A DNA stretch of 5,170 nt from Deltaproteobacteria bacterium. Its GTDB lineage: Bacteria; Desulfobacterota; JADFXK01. Positions 4,701 through 5,170 of this stretch are shown in pieces. The translations under genes and the position numbers were made by a program. Within the stretch, counting starts at the first letter, position 1. Each line of letters begins with the position of its first letter. The notes below the pieces were generated by a model, which was given only the letters and a program-made list of their open reading frames with translations, had not been told where the DNA came from and ran no database searches. The stretch lies in NCBI GenBank assembly GCA_015233285.1, contig JADFYA010000276.1:1-5170 (forward strand). Direction: 5' to 3'.

Positions 4701-5170
4701 TTAAAGATTCTTGAGAACCTCAAACGCGGCTTTGTTTACACCGGAAGTTGCTGTTTCTTTGGTCCCTAATGGGGCTCGTCTGTCCCGGACAAAACAGTTT
4801 CCAGGCTTACTTTTGGCATATTTCTTCACCTCGGCAGACCGTTCGCCGATATCGACCAGGGTGCATTTTCCACAGCAGTCAACAATAGCCAGGGAAATTG
4901 AAACCAGGGGGAATTCCCGATACTGTCCGTCCCGTCCTTTTGCCCTGATCCAGCCTCGTTCCTGGTCACTGGCATTATAACAGCCACATGACAATCGTTT
5001 AAAGAGACGCACTATGCCCAGACAAATTCGTTCGGCTGAATCGGGTGAAGTAATCAGGACAAAGTCGTCGCCCCCGATATGGGCCAGGAAATCATCACGA
5101 TGCCCATGCCGTTTGCCGGCCCAGTCCAAAATCTTGGCTGTCAGCAAAATAATTTGATCTCCCTTTTTGA
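4701..5170 (-). CDS. GGDEF-domain protein (putative diguanylate cyclase), 5' part outside the window
   Basis: The frame is open to the right edge, so the N-terminus is missing. An internal TTG at 5147 is not the start, because the upstream in-frame residues (KKGDQII) are also conserved GGDEF-domain sequence. Visible: KGDQIILLTAKIL, then HIGGDDFVLIT with the catalytic-loop motif GGDDF (5061-5075), later FPLVSISLAIV, and the end EVKKYAKSKPGNCFVRDRR, followed by a tail of about 30 residues. GGDEF enzymes condense two GTP to c-di-GMP. The fourth position of the motif is Asp instead of the usual Glu, so activity is possible but not certain. The allosteric inhibitory RxxD, expected five residues before GG, reads HRDD and is absent. 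This subgroup often carries an N-terminal receiver or other sensor domain (family knowledge), which cannot be checked here. The downstream gene is a receiver fragment 64 bp away. The stop is TAA at 4703-4701. Confidence 0.88.
   Translation of the reverse strand, partial: KKGDQIILLTAKILDWAGKRHGHRDDFLAHIGGDDFVLITSPDSAERICLGIVRLFKRLSCGCYNASDQERGWIRAKGRDGQYREFPLVSISLAIVDCCGKCTLVDIGERSAEVKKYAKSKPGNCFVRDRRAPLGTKETATSGVNKAAFEVLKNL

Noticed and set aside
4691..4734. Inverted repeat CAAAGCC / GGCTTTG around the GGDEF stop
   Set aside because: The arms are only 7 bp with 30 bases between them and no T-run follows, so it is probably chance.
4711..4980. Plus-strand frame of 89 codons opposite the GGDEF gene
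   Set aside because: It is the antisense shadow of clear GGDEF coding sequence and has no Shine-Dalgarno or recognisable protein motif.

Overview
The window looks like chromosomal DNA from a Gram-negative, probably deltaproteobacterial/Desulfobacterota-like bacterium. This is inferred from the mix of c-di-GMP signalling genes, a single-domain STAS protein, an Rpn-family tail and moderate-to-high GC with good Shine-Dalgarno sites. No rRNA, tRNA or other marker fixes the taxon. I see no CRISPR array, tRNA, insertion sequence or phage gene.

Left part, plus strand (1-2943). An unrecognised two-helix membrane protein with a long basic tail (to 815) is followed 4 bp later by a small zinc-finger protein (820-1290). 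The two are almost certainly co-transcribed. After 90 bp comes a complete GT4-type glycosyltransferase (1381-2559), which has a GC-rich hairpin just behind its stop. Next is a short gene (2674-2943) that corresponds only to the C-terminal tail of Rpn-family nucleases (recombination-promoting nuclease / putative transposase). The nuclease domain is absent, yet the tail has a near-perfect Shine-Dalgarno.

Right part, minus strand, convergent with the left (3041-5170). In transcription order: a GGDEF diguanylate-cyclase domain whose 5' part lies outside the window; a half-length response-regulator receiver domain with a good ribosome binding site; a strong intrinsic terminator (4247-4281); a sigma70-like promoter (4142-4169); a YcgR-like PilZ protein; and a single-domain STAS (anti-sigma-factor antagonist-like) protein. 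The terminator and promoter split the four genes into two units, GGDEF-receiver and PilZ-STAS.

Working model (inference): the right half is a small c-di-GMP module. A GGDEF protein would make the second messenger, or sense something, a PilZ protein would read it, and a STAS protein could couple the output to partner switching or a larger complex. Several parts depart from canonical form: a GGDDF signature, no RxxD inhibitory site, a receiver cut off after the phospho-acceptor strand with a degraded acidic pocket, and an incomplete PilZ arginine motif. The module may therefore be divergent or partly decaying. The left half shows no clear functional link to it. The most unusual single items are the free-standing Rpn tail and the truncated receiver.
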